A stretch of DNA of 64,000 nt, from contig CAMJBH010000012.1 of the NCBI GenBank assembly GCA_946403855.1, forward strand, positions 1 to 64,000, given 5' to 3'. Positions 51,295 through 60,320 of the stretch are shown here, one piece after another. This stretch comes from an uncultured Bacteroidales bacterium (GTDB lineage Bacteria > Bacteroidota > Bacteroidia > Bacteroidales > UBA932). Below the pieces are notes generated by a model that saw nothing but the letters and a program-made list of their open reading frames with translations, was not told the origin of the DNA and ran no database searches. Position 1 is the first letter of the stretch, and every line of letters begins with the position of its first letter. The position numbers were made by a program, and so were the translations under genes.

Positions 51295-53003
51295 CGTACT
51301 TCCATTTGTCTTGTGATTATTTCTACCGATCCGTCGTTGTACCAAATTTCTGCGCTGAGAGTGCCGCTCCGGGTCAACTGCCAATAGCCGTCGGATTCAG
51401 GTCTTATGAGCATGTTGTCGAAATACCAAAGTACTTTTGCTTCTTCGGCGAGATTGTAGATGCGCATGGGGACCTTGTCTCCGGCGTAGAAACTGCCGTC
51501 TTCGCGCCTGGAGAGCGAGTTAAGATAAATGAACGGGCGCACTCCTTTTTGACGTCCTTTTGTGCTCAATTTTGCCGTGCTGGAGAAGGTCTGGCCGCTT
51601 TCTGCAACCGCCCTGATGCGTATTACATACTCCGTAGATGGCTCAAGGCCTTCTATGATGGAGAAGAACTTATCATCCGACTGTGACGATGATACGGATG
51701 TTCCGATGAGATGTCCGCCTGCGTACCATGAGACATAACACCAGTCTGCTTTAAGCGACGGTGACGTCTGCCAGTTCACTATTATGGCATCTTGGAAAAC
51801 ATGTGTCGTGATGATGCTTATCGGAGCTATCACATTGAATGATACGCTGCCGTCGGGCTGGAGTGTTATTTCGTCTATGGCAACTGTGCTGGTGTTGCCG
51901 TTCCAGAAACGGAATGCCGGGTCGGTGTCGGAACCGAAGGTGCGGCGCCCTTCCTGGGGATAAAATACCTTGGAGATGTCGTCTGCTCCCGGAGTGGCGC
52001 TTATGACCTGGGCGCAGCTCCGGTCCGGCCTGCAATTTATCTGGTTAAGGTCCCAACGTTCCCTCGCGGTGAGGTTCCGTCTGTACAGGTCCGAATACCA
52101 GCTGTCGCTGTCCGATTTGTCGATGTGATAGATGACCAGCCCGCCACCGCCAAGGTCGGAGTCCCATCCTTCGGCTTTACGGCACTCTAGCAGGTAATAC
52201 TCACCGTCTGTGTCGGAGTCGATACGGAAATACTCCTTGTACTGGCTTACGGGTCTGAGCTGGACAGGACCTCTGGTGTATGGGATCTTGCTGCCAAGCC
52301 CGAGCTGCTCCAACTCGACGGCACTGAAGTTCGGCGGCAGGCTGGCGGAGTCGTTGAAACAGCTCATGTCCATAGGACTCAGGCGGCCCCAGAGCCCAAT
52401 GGAAGTTCCACCGCTTCCGCTTCCGTCTGTATCGTACATGTCCTGAAGACCGAAGACATGGCACAACTCGTGGCAGAAAACACCGACAGACGAATCTTCG
52501 GTGCAGATGGTGAAACTGTCAACGGTCCGGCCGTCTGCCTGGAAAGACTCGCCCCGCTGGCTTAGGAATGCCTGTTGGGGCCAGATACAGTCCGCGCCGT
52601 GCCCCATAGCCTCGTTGTTGCCTGCCGCAATAATATAGATATTGTCTATTTTACCGTCGGAATCGTTGTCGTAAACAGAAAAATCTGCGTTGCTCCTGCC
52701 GACGGCCTCCCTTACCAGATTCCCAATGTTTGCATCTTTAAGAGTGGAGGAGTTTGCACCATACCAAGAGCAAGGCTTGGAAAGCTTTATGCACGGGAAC
52801 ACATCGAAAGTAAATGTGCGGACGGGTGAGAACTGATGGTTGAAATAAGATGTTGCCGACGAAATTTTATCATTTACGGCGGCATTTTTGTCTTTGAATG
52901 AAATATCGCTGAATTCTACAGGTATAACCACGAATCTATAACCCGTCGCCGGAAGAGCAAAGGGCATGATTATCAGGGCTAAAAAGCAGATTAAGCGTTT
53001 CAT
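51291..53003 (-). CDS. Secreted M6-family metalloprotease with fibronectin type III domain
   Basis: This 570-residue protein has a signal peptide (about 1-20), an M6 (immune-inhibitor-A-like) catalytic domain with the zinc motif HELCHVFGLQD (HExxHxxGxxD), the downstream SPMDMS Met-turn, an FN3-like domain (about 395-480) and a C-terminal beta domain. It is probably exported to the surface or medium to cut host or dietary proteins. No C-terminal sorting signal is obvious. It is coupled to the small lipoprotein gene downstream. Confidence 0.87.
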   Translation of the reverse strand: MKRLICFLALIIMPFALPATGYRFVVIPVEFSDISFKDKNAAVNDKISSATSYFNHQFSPVRTFTFDVFPCIKLSKPCSWYGANSSTLKDANIGNLVREAVGRSNADFSVYDNDSDGKIDNIYIIAAGNNEAMGHGADCIWPQQAFLSQRGESFQADGRTVDSFTICTEDSSVGVFCHELCHVFGLQDMYDTDGSGSGGTSIGLWGRLSPMDMSCFNDSASLPPNFSAVELEQLGLGSKIPYTRGPVQLRPVSQYKEYFRIDSDTDGEYYLLECRKAEGWDSDLGGGGLVIYHIDKSDSDSWYSDLYRRNLTARERWDLNQINCRPDRSCAQVISATPGADDISKVFYPQEGRRTFGSDTDPAFRFWNGNTSTVAIDEITLQPDGSVSFNVIAPISIITTHVFQDAIIVNWQTSPSLKADWCYVSWYAGGHLIGTSVSSSQSDDKFFSIIEGLEPSTEYVIRIRAVAESGQTFSSTAKLSTKGRQKGVRPFIYLNSLSRREDGSFYAGDKVPMRIYNLAEEAKVLWYFDNMLIRPESDGYWQLTRSGTLSAEIWYNDGSVEIITRQMEVR

Positions 53004-53130
53004 AGGGAAAAGTTCAGATGCAAAAGGCCGGTAACCTCTCGGCTCCCGACCTTTAAACGTGTACTAAAACCTAAACCTGCTATATAGATGCAAAAGGTTT
53101 TAGAAACGTTGCATCAAAAACGCAAAAAAA

Positions 53131-53307
53131 TTATTTTTTTGCTTCGTTAACGGAAATCTTGCGGAATTCCTTGAGATCTTTCATGAGCTCGAGAGCTGCT
53201 TTACGGGCGCGTGCGCCAGCAGCCTTATTGCCCTTAACTACCTGAGCCTCTGCGTTTGCCTTGAATGCCTCGATGTTGGCATTGATTTTTTCTACAAGTG
53301 CTTTCAT
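53131..53307 (-). CDS. Histone H1-like protein Hc1 family (58 aa)
   Basis: A 58-residue, Lys/Ala-rich helical frame starts MKALVEKINANIEAFKANAE and continues GNKAAGARARKAALELMKDL. It matches the short Bacteroidetes proteins annotated as histone H1-like Hc1. It is a probable nucleoid-binding protein. The frame is intact and separated from its neighbours by AT-rich gaps (53004-53130 and 53308-53407), where I see nothing else certain. Confidence 0.88.
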   Translation of the reverse strand: MKALVEKINANIEAFKANAEAQVVKGNKAAGARARKAALELMKDLKEFRKISVNEAKK

Positions 53308-53407
53308 AAGAAATTTTTATTTAAAATTGTTTTGGTGTTAATTTCCGTAAAAACAGTGGCAAGTTAAAAATTTTTTTTGAATTAGCAATGTATTTGAAAA
53401 AAATAAC

Positions 53408-54010
53408 TTATTGACTTGGTGCGTCTTCCGTATTCCGAGGCTTGGTGTTTAGTTCGGTCATTGCCCACTGTGGGCCAGCCAGTGCCCATGTTTTGATGCC
53501 GGACACCACTCTGGAAGCTATCAAAGGCAGTTCTGTTATTTGTCGGGGTGAAAAATGTCCAAGAACAAAATCCACTTGTGCGCCTTCGTCGAAATCGTGA
53601 CCAACACCGAGCCGGATTCTTGCATACTGCCTCGTCTCTAAAGTGTGCTCAATATCTTTCAGGCCGTTGTGCCCGCCGTCGCTGCCGCTCATCCTCATCC
53701 TTATGGTGCCGAAAGGCAGATTGATGTCGTCGCATACCACGATTAGGTTTTCCGGCAAAATATCGAGTTCATTCATCCAGAAACGAACGGCAGATCCGCT
53801 GAGATTCATATATGTGGACGGCTTCAGGAGGTGAAATGTGCGTCCTTTGACGCTGTCGGTGGCAATGGCTCCGTAGCGTTTATTTTCAAACGTAAGATTG
53901 GACGCCTGTGCCCAGGCGTCCAATACTATAAATCCGATGTTATGTCTGGTAGCCTCATATTCCGGGCCTATATTGCCCAGGCCGGCCACCAGGTAACTCT
54001 TATCGGCCAC
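53408..54010 (-). CDS. pth: Peptidyl-tRNA hydrolase
   Basis: This 200-residue enzyme recycles peptidyl-tRNA. Motifs VAGLGNIGPEYEATRHNIGF (with catalytic His), STYMNLSG, CDDINLPFGTIRMR and GGHNGL are typical. The start is GTG 54010, three bases after the rplY stop, the common rplY-pth pairing. The length is slightly above the minimal family because of a C-terminal polar tail. Confidence 0.96.
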   Translation of the reverse strand: MADKSYLVAGLGNIGPEYEATRHNIGFIVLDAWAQASNLTFENKRYGAIATDSVKGRTFHLLKPSTYMNLSGSAVRFWMNELDILPENLIVVCDDINLPFGTIRMRMSGSDGGHNGLKDIEHTLETRQYARIRLGVGHDFDEGAQVDFVLGHFSPRQITELPLIASRVVSGIKTWALAGPQWAMTELNTKPRNTEDAPSQ

Positions 54011-54013
54011 GGT

Positions 54014-54589
54014 TTATGCCTCCTCGGTAGCTACCACGGTGTTACGTGTGGTCTTGACTCCGCAGATGATGGCATCTTTGTCAGTGGTGACGACGATATT
54101 GTCGAGTTTGATGTCACCAGCCTTGATTCGCTTGTCGAGACCGAGCTTGGTGATATCCACGGAAACCTCGTCGGGAAGGTTGGCCATGGTGGCGCAAACG
54201 CGGATCTTACGGGCGTTCTGGTAGAATTTACCACCCTGCTGTACGCCGATAGCGTGTCCAGTGATAACGATAGGAACCTCGATGTTGATGGGCTTGCTGT
54301 CGTTTACTGCAAGGAAGTCAACATGCAGGCAGTTGTCGGTGACGGGGTGCCACTGGAGCTCGTGGAGAACGGCGGTGAATTTCTTGCTGCCGTCGAGAAC
54401 GAGGTCGATGATGTGGGCCTTGGGCGTGTCGGTGACTGCCTTGAGCTCTTTTGCGTTAACAGTGAAGAGGATGTTCTCCATACCGCAACCATAGAGGTTG
54501 CAAGGAACGAGACCCTGCTTGCGGAATGCCTTGAGGGCTGCTTTGCCAGCCACTTCGCGGGTCTGGCCATTCAGTTCAAAATGCTGCAT
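54014..54589 (-). CDS. rplY: Large ribosomal subunit protein bL25/general stress protein Ctc
   Basis: This 191-residue protein has the L25 5S-rRNA-binding domain (about 1-92) and the TL5/Ctc beta-domain (about 95-185). It precedes pth with 3 bases between. The leader of about 80 nt, from a TATATTTG box (54675-54682), contains a short hairpin. Confidence 0.95.
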   Translation of the reverse strand: MQHFELNGQTREVAGKAALKAFRKQGLVPCNLYGCGMENILFTVNAKELKAVTDTPKAHIIDLVLDGSKKFTAVLHELQWHPVTDNCLHVDFLAVNDSKPINIEVPIVITGHAIGVQQGGKFYQNARKIRVCATMANLPDEVSVDITKLGLDKRIKAGDIKLDNIVVTTDKDAIICGVKTTRNTVVATEEA

Positions 54590-54639
54590 TACTTTGTTTT
54601 TAAAATGTGTTACTCATCCCGGATAAACCGGTACCCATT

Positions 54640-54682
54640 GCACCAAAACCTAAACGGTTTTACAAATGCGGGCGCAAATATA
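54640..54682 (-). promoter_or_regulatory. rplY promoter and hairpin leader
   Basis: TATATTTG on the minus strand (54675-54682) is followed in the leader by AAAACC-5 nt-GGTTTT (about 54638-54654) and a CCGG-based stem nearer the gene. Autogenous control is possible but not shown. Confidence 0.4.
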
Positions 54683-54707
54683 AGCAGAAAAATTGATTTT
54701 TAAATAC

Positions 54708-56564
54708 TTAACCAAGCAATTTTTCGCTCCTCGCAATGAAGTCGGAAAGGGCTTTGCCTTTGAGCATACCCTTGCCGAGCAAGGCCAGGTCCACAACTTG
54801 CCTCAGCAGTTCCTTTGTGCCTTCACGGTCGGCCCATATTCGAGCGATCACGGGGTTCTCCATGTTTACCTTTACATCGTATGCTTCGGGCATGGATCCG
54901 TAGAAATTCATGCCTCCGCCCAGGGCGCTCATCTCTCTCCAACGGCGCATGAACTCACTTTGTGTGAGTACCACCGGGGCCGCATCCGCTCCGAGATTCT
55001 CCGGCTCCACGTGGTAGTCGTTGCCCTCCGGCAGGGCAGTTTTGAACAATTCCTCCAGGGCTTTCTTGTCGTCGTCGCTCATCTGCGGCTTAACCTTCTC
55101 TTCCTTTGGAATCAGATTGTCCGCAGTGTCGCTATCAACCCTTGCAAAGCGGGCGTCTTTCAACTTCTGCTCGAGCATGTTCACAAAGTGGCTGTCGAGT
55201 TCGCAGTCCATAAGGAGTACGTCGTAGCCCATGTTCTTTGCCGCTTCGATGCTGCTGTACTGCGAATCGGTGTCTGTTGCGTACAGATAAACGGTTTTCT
55301 TGTCTTTGTCTGTCTGACTGCCTTCGATCGCTTTCCTGTAATCTTCGAATGCGAAGTATTTGCCGTCTGTATTCTTGAACAGGGCGAAGTTCATTGCCCG
55401 TTCGCAGAATTTCTCGTCGGAAAGCATGCCGTATTCTATGAACAGCTTAATGTTGTCCCACTTTTCTTCGTACTGGCTGCGCTGCTCCTTAAATATTTCT
55501 TCCAGCCTGTCGGCCACTTTCTTGGTGATGTATGTGCTGATTTTCTTCACGTTGGCATCACTCTGCAAGTAGCTGCGGCTCACGTTCAGCGGAATGTCGG
55601 GGGAGTCTATTACGCCGTGCAGGAGAGTCAGGAACTCCGGAACGATGTTATCGACATGGTCGGTAACGAACATTTGGTTGCAGTATAGTTGAATCTTGTT
55701 CTTGTCTATGGCCATGCGCTCCTTGATCTTGGGGAAGTACAGCACGCCTGTAAGGGTGAACGGATAATCAACGTTGAGGTGTATCCAGAACATGGGGTCT
55801 TCTTCCTTGGGATACAGGGCCTTGTAGAATTTGATGTAGTCCTCGTCTTTGAGCTCGGACGGCGCCTTGGTCCATATGGGATCTATATTGTTTATGATGT
55901 CGTCCTCATCTGTCTCTACGCTCTTTCCGTCTTTCCATTCAGTCTTTTTGCCGAAAACCACCGGCACGGGCATGAATTTGCAGTACTTTTCCAGCAGACT
56001 GCGGATTTTGCCCTTGGTTCCGAATTCTTGTGCGCTGTCGTCGTCGAGATACAGCGTTACGGTGGTTCCCCTGTCCTCTTTTTTGCTTTCACCCATGCTG
56101 AATTCGGGAGAGCCGTCACAAGTCCATTTTACGGCTTTGGCGCCTTCCTGCCAGCTGAGGGTGTCGATAGTGACCTTCTTGGCCACCATGAAAGCCGAGT
56201 AAAAGCCAAGTCCGAAATGGCCGATGATATTGGTCTGGTCTTTATACTTCTCCAAAAACTCTCCGGCGCTGGAAAAAGCTATCTGGTTGATGTAGCGGTC
56301 CACCTCGTCGGCGGTCATGCCTATACCGTTGTCGATTATCTGCAGCGTTTTCTTCTTCTCGTCGAGCTCGATTTTCACTTTGAGGTCACCGGTCTCTCCC
56401 TTGAAACTGCCGGTGGAGGCCATTGCCTTGAGCTTCTGTTCAGCATCTACGGCGTTTGCCACCAGTTCGCGCAAGAAAATCTCGTGGTCGCTGTAAAGAA
56501 ACTGTTTGATTACCGGAAATATGTTCTCGGTAGTTACTCCGATTTGTCCTTTTGTATTTGCCAT
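54708..56564 (-). CDS. htpG: Chaperone HtpG (Hsp90)
   Basis: This 618-residue Hsp90 has an N-terminal GHKL ATPase domain (FLRELVANAVDA, DNGIGMT, GHFGLGFYSAFMV), a middle client domain and a C-terminal dimerisation domain. The first helix carries VANAVDA where most Hsp90s have SNASDA. It is preceded by a terminator that isolates it from the acyl-CoA ligase. Confidence 0.96.
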   Translation of the reverse strand: MANTKGQIGVTTENIFPVIKQFLYSDHEIFLRELVANAVDAEQKLKAMASTGSFKGETGDLKVKIELDEKKKTLQIIDNGIGMTADEVDRYINQIAFSSAGEFLEKYKDQTNIIGHFGLGFYSAFMVAKKVTIDTLSWQEGAKAVKWTCDGSPEFSMGESKKEDRGTTVTLYLDDDSAQEFGTKGKIRSLLEKYCKFMPVPVVFGKKTEWKDGKSVETDEDDIINNIDPIWTKAPSELKDEDYIKFYKALYPKEEDPMFWIHLNVDYPFTLTGVLYFPKIKERMAIDKNKIQLYCNQMFVTDHVDNIVPEFLTLLHGVIDSPDIPLNVSRSYLQSDANVKKISTYITKKVADRLEEIFKEQRSQYEEKWDNIKLFIEYGMLSDEKFCERAMNFALFKNTDGKYFAFEDYRKAIEGSQTDKDKKTVYLYATDTDSQYSSIEAAKNMGYDVLLMDCELDSHFVNMLEQKLKDARFARVDSDTADNLIPKEEKVKPQMSDDDKKALEELFKTALPEGNDYHVEPENLGADAAPVVLTQSEFMRRWREMSALGGGMNFYGSMPEAYDVKVNMENPVIARIWADREGTKELLRQVVDLALLGKGMLKGKALSDFIARSEKLLG

Positions 56565-56570
56565 ATCAAT

Positions 56571-56604
56571 AAAAATTTACCGGCCCCTCGTTGGAGCCGG
56601 TAAA
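56571..56604 (-). terminator. Intrinsic terminator of the acyl-CoA ligase gene
   Basis: A 9-bp stem (56576-56584 with 56596-56604) with an 11-nt loop and a T-run on the minus strand. It lies just upstream of the htpG start, so it also sits in the htpG leader region. Confidence 0.75.
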
Positions 56605-56642
56605 AGAATCTCAAAATATATTCCAGTGACAAAATGTCATCA

Positions 56643-58289
56643 CTATTTGTACAGGAAGCGCTTGATGCTCATCTTAGGAGTCTTCTCGAACGGGGTAAGA
56701 ACCGTTTCTACCTTGGAAATCTGGCTGTACCCGGGCAGCTGGCGGTTGGCGCCGAGCCTGATCTTCTCGGGAATGTCGGAGACTGCCTCGCTGTCGAGTT
56801 TGTCGCGCTTGATGGCGTCGTTGTCGAGATAAACGAGAGCAACGATTTTGCCGGACCTGTCCACAACGACGGACTCGCCGACGTAGGGCTGGTTGTTGAT
56901 GATGGCTTCAAGCTCTTCGGGATAGATGTTCTGTCCGTTTGCGGAAAGGATCATGCTCTTGGAGCGTCCCTTGATGAAGATGTTGCCGTCTTTGTCCATG
57001 ATACCGAGGTCACCGGTGCGGAGGTAACCGTCTTCGGTAAAGGCGTTGGCGGAAGCTTCAGGATTCTTGAAGTAACCGATGGTAATGTTCTCGCCCTTGG
57101 CCTGAATTTCTCCTGCAATGTGCTGGGGATCTTCGGAATCGATGCGCACTGTGGCTACGTCAACAGCCTTTCCGCAGGATCCGGCCACGTATTTGGTCCA
57201 ATGCTCATATGCCAGAAGGGGACATGCTTCGGTCATGCCGTATCCCACCAGGTAAGGGAACTTGATGCGCTTGAACAGTTTCTCCACCTCGGGATTGAGA
57301 GCGGCACCGCCCATTATGAATTCCTGAACCTCGCCGCCGAAAGCGTTCACGAGACCGTCCTTGACCTTCTTATATATAATATTGTTAAGTCCGGGTATCT
57401 TGATAAGGAACTTGATAAGAGGCTTGTCCAGGGTGGGCTTGACCTTGGATTTGTAGATTTTCTCCATCACCAGAGGGACGGTGATGAGCAGGTAAGGCTT
57501 GACCTCGGCGAAGGCCTTGAGAAGGGTTGCAGGGGTCGGAGCTTTGCCGAGCCAGTAAATTGCGGTTCCGTTGCAGAGGGGATAGATGAACTCTATTACC
57601 AGACCGTACATGTGGGCCATAGGCAGCATGGATACCATCCTTTCGCCGGCGGGAACGTTGCGCTGGCTGTAGTCAACGTTGGCGCTGAAGTTGCGATAAG
57701 TCAGCATGACTCCCTTGGGATCGCCAGTGGATCCGGAGGTGTAGCTGATCGTGCTCAGGTCTTCCCAGTTGTCGGTAGGGAACACAACCTGATCCGGGCC
57801 GTAGCCGTCCTGCCACTTAGCGTCGAAGAGATCGTCCATGGAGTCATAGACCGCTTTGGTCTGCTCGTCTTTGGCCCAGAGGCAGCCCCATGTGTCTATA
57901 TCTATAGCCAGGCGCAGGTCGGGCATCTTGCTCAGGTCCATCTTCTCCCATTTGTCGGCATTCGTGAAGAGTGCGATGCTTTCGGAGTGGTTGACCAGGA
58001 AAGATGCGCTGTCGGGAGTGAAATCGGCCAGCAGCGGGACAATTACTGTCTCGTAAGTGTTGACCGCCAGATAGGACATGCCCCAGCGGGCTCCGTTTCG
58101 GGCGTAGAGGGCTATCTTCTCACCTTTCTTGAATCCGAGTTTTTCGAATACCAGGTGGAATTTTTCGATTTGAGTGGCCATCTGGCCATAGGTGAAGGAG
58201 TCGCCCCCGATGCTGTTGAGTGCTGCTTTGTCCCAATACTTTCGGGTTGCATTCTGAAGACGCTCCAGATAATGAGGATAATTTGCCAT
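56643..58289 (-). CDS. Long-chain acyl-CoA ligase/AMP-binding protein
   Basis: This 548-residue adenylate-forming enzyme has the P-loop TISYTSGSTGDPKGVML, the YGMTEACP motif and the hinge YLRTGDLGIMDKDGN; it ends with the catalytic Lys region PKMSIKRFLYK. It probably activates fatty acids to acyl-CoA at the inner membrane. The start at 58289 (MANYPHYLERLQ) is chosen because the family begins there, with a TACTTTTG box at 58316-58323. The longer frame to 58346 runs through that promoter. Confidence 0.9.
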   Translation of the reverse strand: MANYPHYLERLQNATRKYWDKAALNSIGGDSFTYGQMATQIEKFHLVFEKLGFKKGEKIALYARNGARWGMSYLAVNTYETVIVPLLADFTPDSASFLVNHSESIALFTNADKWEKMDLSKMPDLRLAIDIDTWGCLWAKDEQTKAVYDSMDDLFDAKWQDGYGPDQVVFPTDNWEDLSTISYTSGSTGDPKGVMLTYRNFSANVDYSQRNVPAGERMVSMLPMAHMYGLVIEFIYPLCNGTAIYWLGKAPTPATLLKAFAEVKPYLLITVPLVMEKIYKSKVKPTLDKPLIKFLIKIPGLNNIIYKKVKDGLVNAFGGEVQEFIMGGAALNPEVEKLFKRIKFPYLVGYGMTEACPLLAYEHWTKYVAGSCGKAVDVATVRIDSEDPQHIAGEIQAKGENITIGYFKNPEASANAFTEDGYLRTGDLGIMDKDGNIFIKGRSKSMILSANGQNIYPEELEAIINNQPYVGESVVVDRSGKIVALVYLDNDAIKRDKLDSEAVSDIPEKIRLGANRQLPGYSQISKVETVLTPFEKTPKMSIKRFLYK

Positions 58290-58315
58290 TATTAGATTAA
58301 TTTTGTTTGGTTCTC

Positions 58316-58323
58316 CAAAAGTA
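58316..58323 (-). promoter_or_regulatory. Acyl-CoA ligase -7 box
   Basis: TACTTTTG on the minus strand, 26 nt before the chosen start, in the gap divergent to the HAD gene. Confidence 0.45.
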
Positions 58324-58416
58324 GGTCGCCCAGCCTTTTTTTGCAATCATGTGTGAGTGTATGTGGCGAAATATTACGATATTTGTGGCGAAATCTTTTA
58401 ATGTGTGGTGAATTTT

Positions 58417-59259
58417 ATGAAGAAAAAACCTATAGTTGCCCTGATTTATGACTTCGACGGAACCCTTTCTCCCGGTAACATGCAGGAGTTCGGTTTCATC
58501 CAGGCCGTCGGTTCCACACCTGAAGAATTCTGGCGCATGAGCGACAATATCGCCATCGGGCAGGATGCCTCGAATGTGCTGTCGTACATGAAGTTGATGT
58601 TCGATGAAGCGCATAAGCAGGGGATACGCCTGCGTCGTGAGGAACTCAAGCGTTTCGGCGCTCATATCGAACTTTTCGACGGTGTACGGGAATGGTTTTC
58701 CATGGTTAACGAGTACGGCAGGAGCCGCGGTGTGAAGGTGGAACATTATATCAACTCCAGCGGGCTCAAGGAGATCATAGAAGGAAGCCCTATAGCATCG
58801 GAATTCAAGCATATCTTTGCCGGTTCCTTCATATATAATTCCGAGGGAGAGGCCGAGTGGCCGGGTATAGCAGTGGATTACACTGCCAAGACTCAGTTCT
58901 TGTTCAAGATTTCAAAAGGTATATTCAGTTCGAGGGACAACAAGCGTGTCAATGCGTCCATAGCGGACGACAAGAAGCGAATCCCTTTCTCTCACATGAT
59001 TTATTTCGGCGACGGAGAAACCGACGTGCCTTGCATGAAGATAGTCGGTATGTTCGGTGGCAATTCAATCGCCGTGTACAATCCTCTTTCCGACAAAAAG
59101 AAGGCTTCGGCCCTTAAACTCAAGCGTCAGGGCAGGGTGGCGTTCGCTACTCCCGCAGTATATACGCGCGAGTCCCGCACTTTCCATGTGGTTTGCGCAA
59201 TAATAAACAAGATAAAGGCGGACGACGAACTGGACCGCTTATCTAGGCTGTCGGATTAA
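58417..59259 (+). CDS. HAD-superfamily phosphatase
   Basis: This 280-residue protein has HAD motif I YDFDGTLS (nucleophile Asp near residue 12), motif II within HYINSSGL and motif III/IV in [12 protein letters not shown]. It probably hydrolyses a small phosphate ester; the substrate is unknown. ATG 58417 is preferred to the upstream GTG codons because motif I then lies at the usual distance. It overlaps the convergent folE 3-prime end by 21 bases. Confidence 0.85.
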   Translation: MKKKPIVALIYDFDGTLSPGNMQEFGFIQAVGSTPEEFWRMSDNIAIGQDASNVLSYMKLMFDEAHKQGIRLRREELKRFGAHIELFDGVREWFSMVNEYGRSRGVKVEHYINSSGLKEIIEGSPIASEFKHIFAGSFIYNSEGEAEWPGIAVDYTAKTQFLFKISKGIFSSRDNKRVNASIADDKKRIPFSHMIYFGDGETDVPCMKIVGMFGGNSIAVYNPLSDKKKASALKLKRQGRVAFATPAVYTRESRTFHVVCAIINKIKADDELDRLSRLSD

Positions 59260-59835
59260 GTTGAGGAATTCGTTGCGTGTGCGTGACGAGCTCAGGAATA
59301 TTCCGCTGAATGCAGAAGTGGTGGTAATGGCGTTAGATTTCTGGACGCCGCGGATTTGCATGCATGTGTGATTGGCCTCGATGACCACTGCCACACCGAG
59401 TGGATGCAGGGCTTCCTGGATGCAGTCGCGTATTTGAACGGTCAGGCGTTCCTGCACCTGGAGCCGGCGGGCGAAAGTCTCGACCACACGTGCGATCTTG
59501 CTCAATCCGGTTATTTTTCCGTTGGGGATGTAAGCCACGTGGCATTTGCCGATGAAGGGCATCATGTGGTGCTCACATGTGCTGTATAATTCTATATCTT
59601 TCACCAAAACCATCTGCTGGTACTTCTCGTCGAAGATAGCCTGGCGGATAATCTCGATGCCGTCTTCGTTATAGCCTTTTGTGGTGAACTGCAATGCTTT
59701 AGCTACCCTTTCCGGGGTTTTCAGAAGCCCTTCACGTGTGGGATCCTCTCCAAGAAGGGACAGGATTTCCTTAACATGGGCGGCTATTTTTTCGGTGGTT
59801 TCCGGCGAGTATATTTCTTCTTTTGTGTAGCTCAT
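59239..59835 (-). CDS. folE: GTP cyclohydrolase I
   Basis: This 198-residue enzyme starts folate/pterin synthesis by converting GTP to dihydroneopterin triphosphate. The zinc site is seen in [10 protein letters not shown] and the second Cys in [19 protein letters not shown] box on the minus strand (59840-59847) lies only 4 nt before the start codon, the shortest such distance in this window, which implies a leaderless mRNA. Confidence 0.95.
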   Translation of the reverse strand: MSYTKEEIYSPETTEKIAAHVKEILSLLGEDPTREGLLKTPERVAKALQFTTKGYNEDGIEIIRQAIFDEKYQQMVLVKDIELYSTCEHHMMPFIGKCHVAYIPNGKITGLSKIARVVETFARRLQVQERLTVQIRDCIQEALHPLGVAVVIEANHTCMQIRGVQKSNAITTTSAFSGIFLSSSRTRNEFLNLIRQPR

Positions 59836-59839
59836 ATTG

Positions 59840-59887
59840 CAAAAGTACTTAAAATTATTTGCACTTAAGAATATTTTTCTATATTTG
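59840..59887. promoter_or_regulatory. Divergent promoters of folE and the DUF2795 gene
   Basis: TACTTTTG on the minus strand (59840-59847) is 4 nt from folE. TATATTTG on the plus strand (59880-59887) is 27 nt before ATG 59915. Confidence 0.5.
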
Positions 59888-59914
59888 CGGCCTAAATGCT
59901 AATTGATAGAGATT

Positions 59915-60136
59915 ATGTATTGGACACTTGAATTAGCCAGCAGCCTGGACGATGCTCCATGGCCGGCAACAAAAGACGAATTGATTGACTACGCCAATCG
60001 CTCCGGAGCTCCCGAAGAAGTCATTGAAAACCTTCAGGAACTCGAAGAAGAAGGTGAGATATACGAAACCATCGAAGACATTTGGCCGGACTATCCTACC
60101 AAAGAAGACTTTTTCTTTAACGAGGAAGAATATTAG
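59915..60136 (+). CDS. Small acidic DUF2795-type protein (73 aa)
   Basis: This 73-residue protein starts MYWTLELASSLDDAPWPATK and ends with an acidic tail (EDFFFNEEEY). It matches the strongly conserved Bacteroidetes DUF2795 small protein, of unknown function. ATG 59915 fits the family start. It is the last chromosomal gene before the mobile element. Confidence 0.85.
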   Translation: MYWTLELASSLDDAPWPATKDELIDYANRSGAPEEVIENLQELEEEGEIYETIEDIWPDYPTKEDFFFNEEEY

Positions 60137-60170
60137 GGGCTTAACTACCTGATAATAAGCAATTTAACGC

Positions 60171-60204
60171 GGATGGGTGCCATTTTGACGAATGGCGCCC
60201 ATCC
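60171..60204 (+). terminator. Hairpin after the DUF2795 gene
   Basis: A 14-bp stem with one wobble (60171-60184 with 60191-60204) and a 6-nt loop, followed by TCATTTT. It is the probable end of the upstream transcript and lies immediately left of the 10-bp repeats. Confidence 0.65.
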
Positions 60205-60205
60205 T

Positions 60206-60235
60206 CATTTTAGCGCATTCTATCGCATCCTGTCG
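60206..60235 (+). repeat. Three 10-bp direct repeats upstream of the integrase
   Basis: Three head-to-tail decamers, CATTTTAGCG, CATTCTATCG and CATCCTGTCG, are spaced one helical turn apart. A matching triplet lies at 62848-62877. They are likely sites for an element-encoded DNA-binding protein. Confidence 0.7.
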
Positions 60236-60244
60236 AAATGAAAG

Positions 60245-60280
60245 TTAACACAAAACTTAACACAAAACTTAACACAATTT
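60245..60280 (+). repeat. 12-bp tandem repeats upstream of the integrase
   Basis: TTAACACAAAAC occurs twice exactly (60245-60256, 60257-60268), then TTAACACAATTT (60269-60280). Such iterons near an integrase gene resemble arm-type integrase sites or excisionase sites. Confidence 0.75.
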
Positions 60281-60320
60281 TGTTAGAGGAATAGTAACGT
60301 TAACTTTTAAAAACAAAGCT

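Noticed and set aside
56634..58295. 553-residue open frame on the plus strand
   Set aside because: It is antisense to the acyl-CoA ligase, which carries all family motifs.
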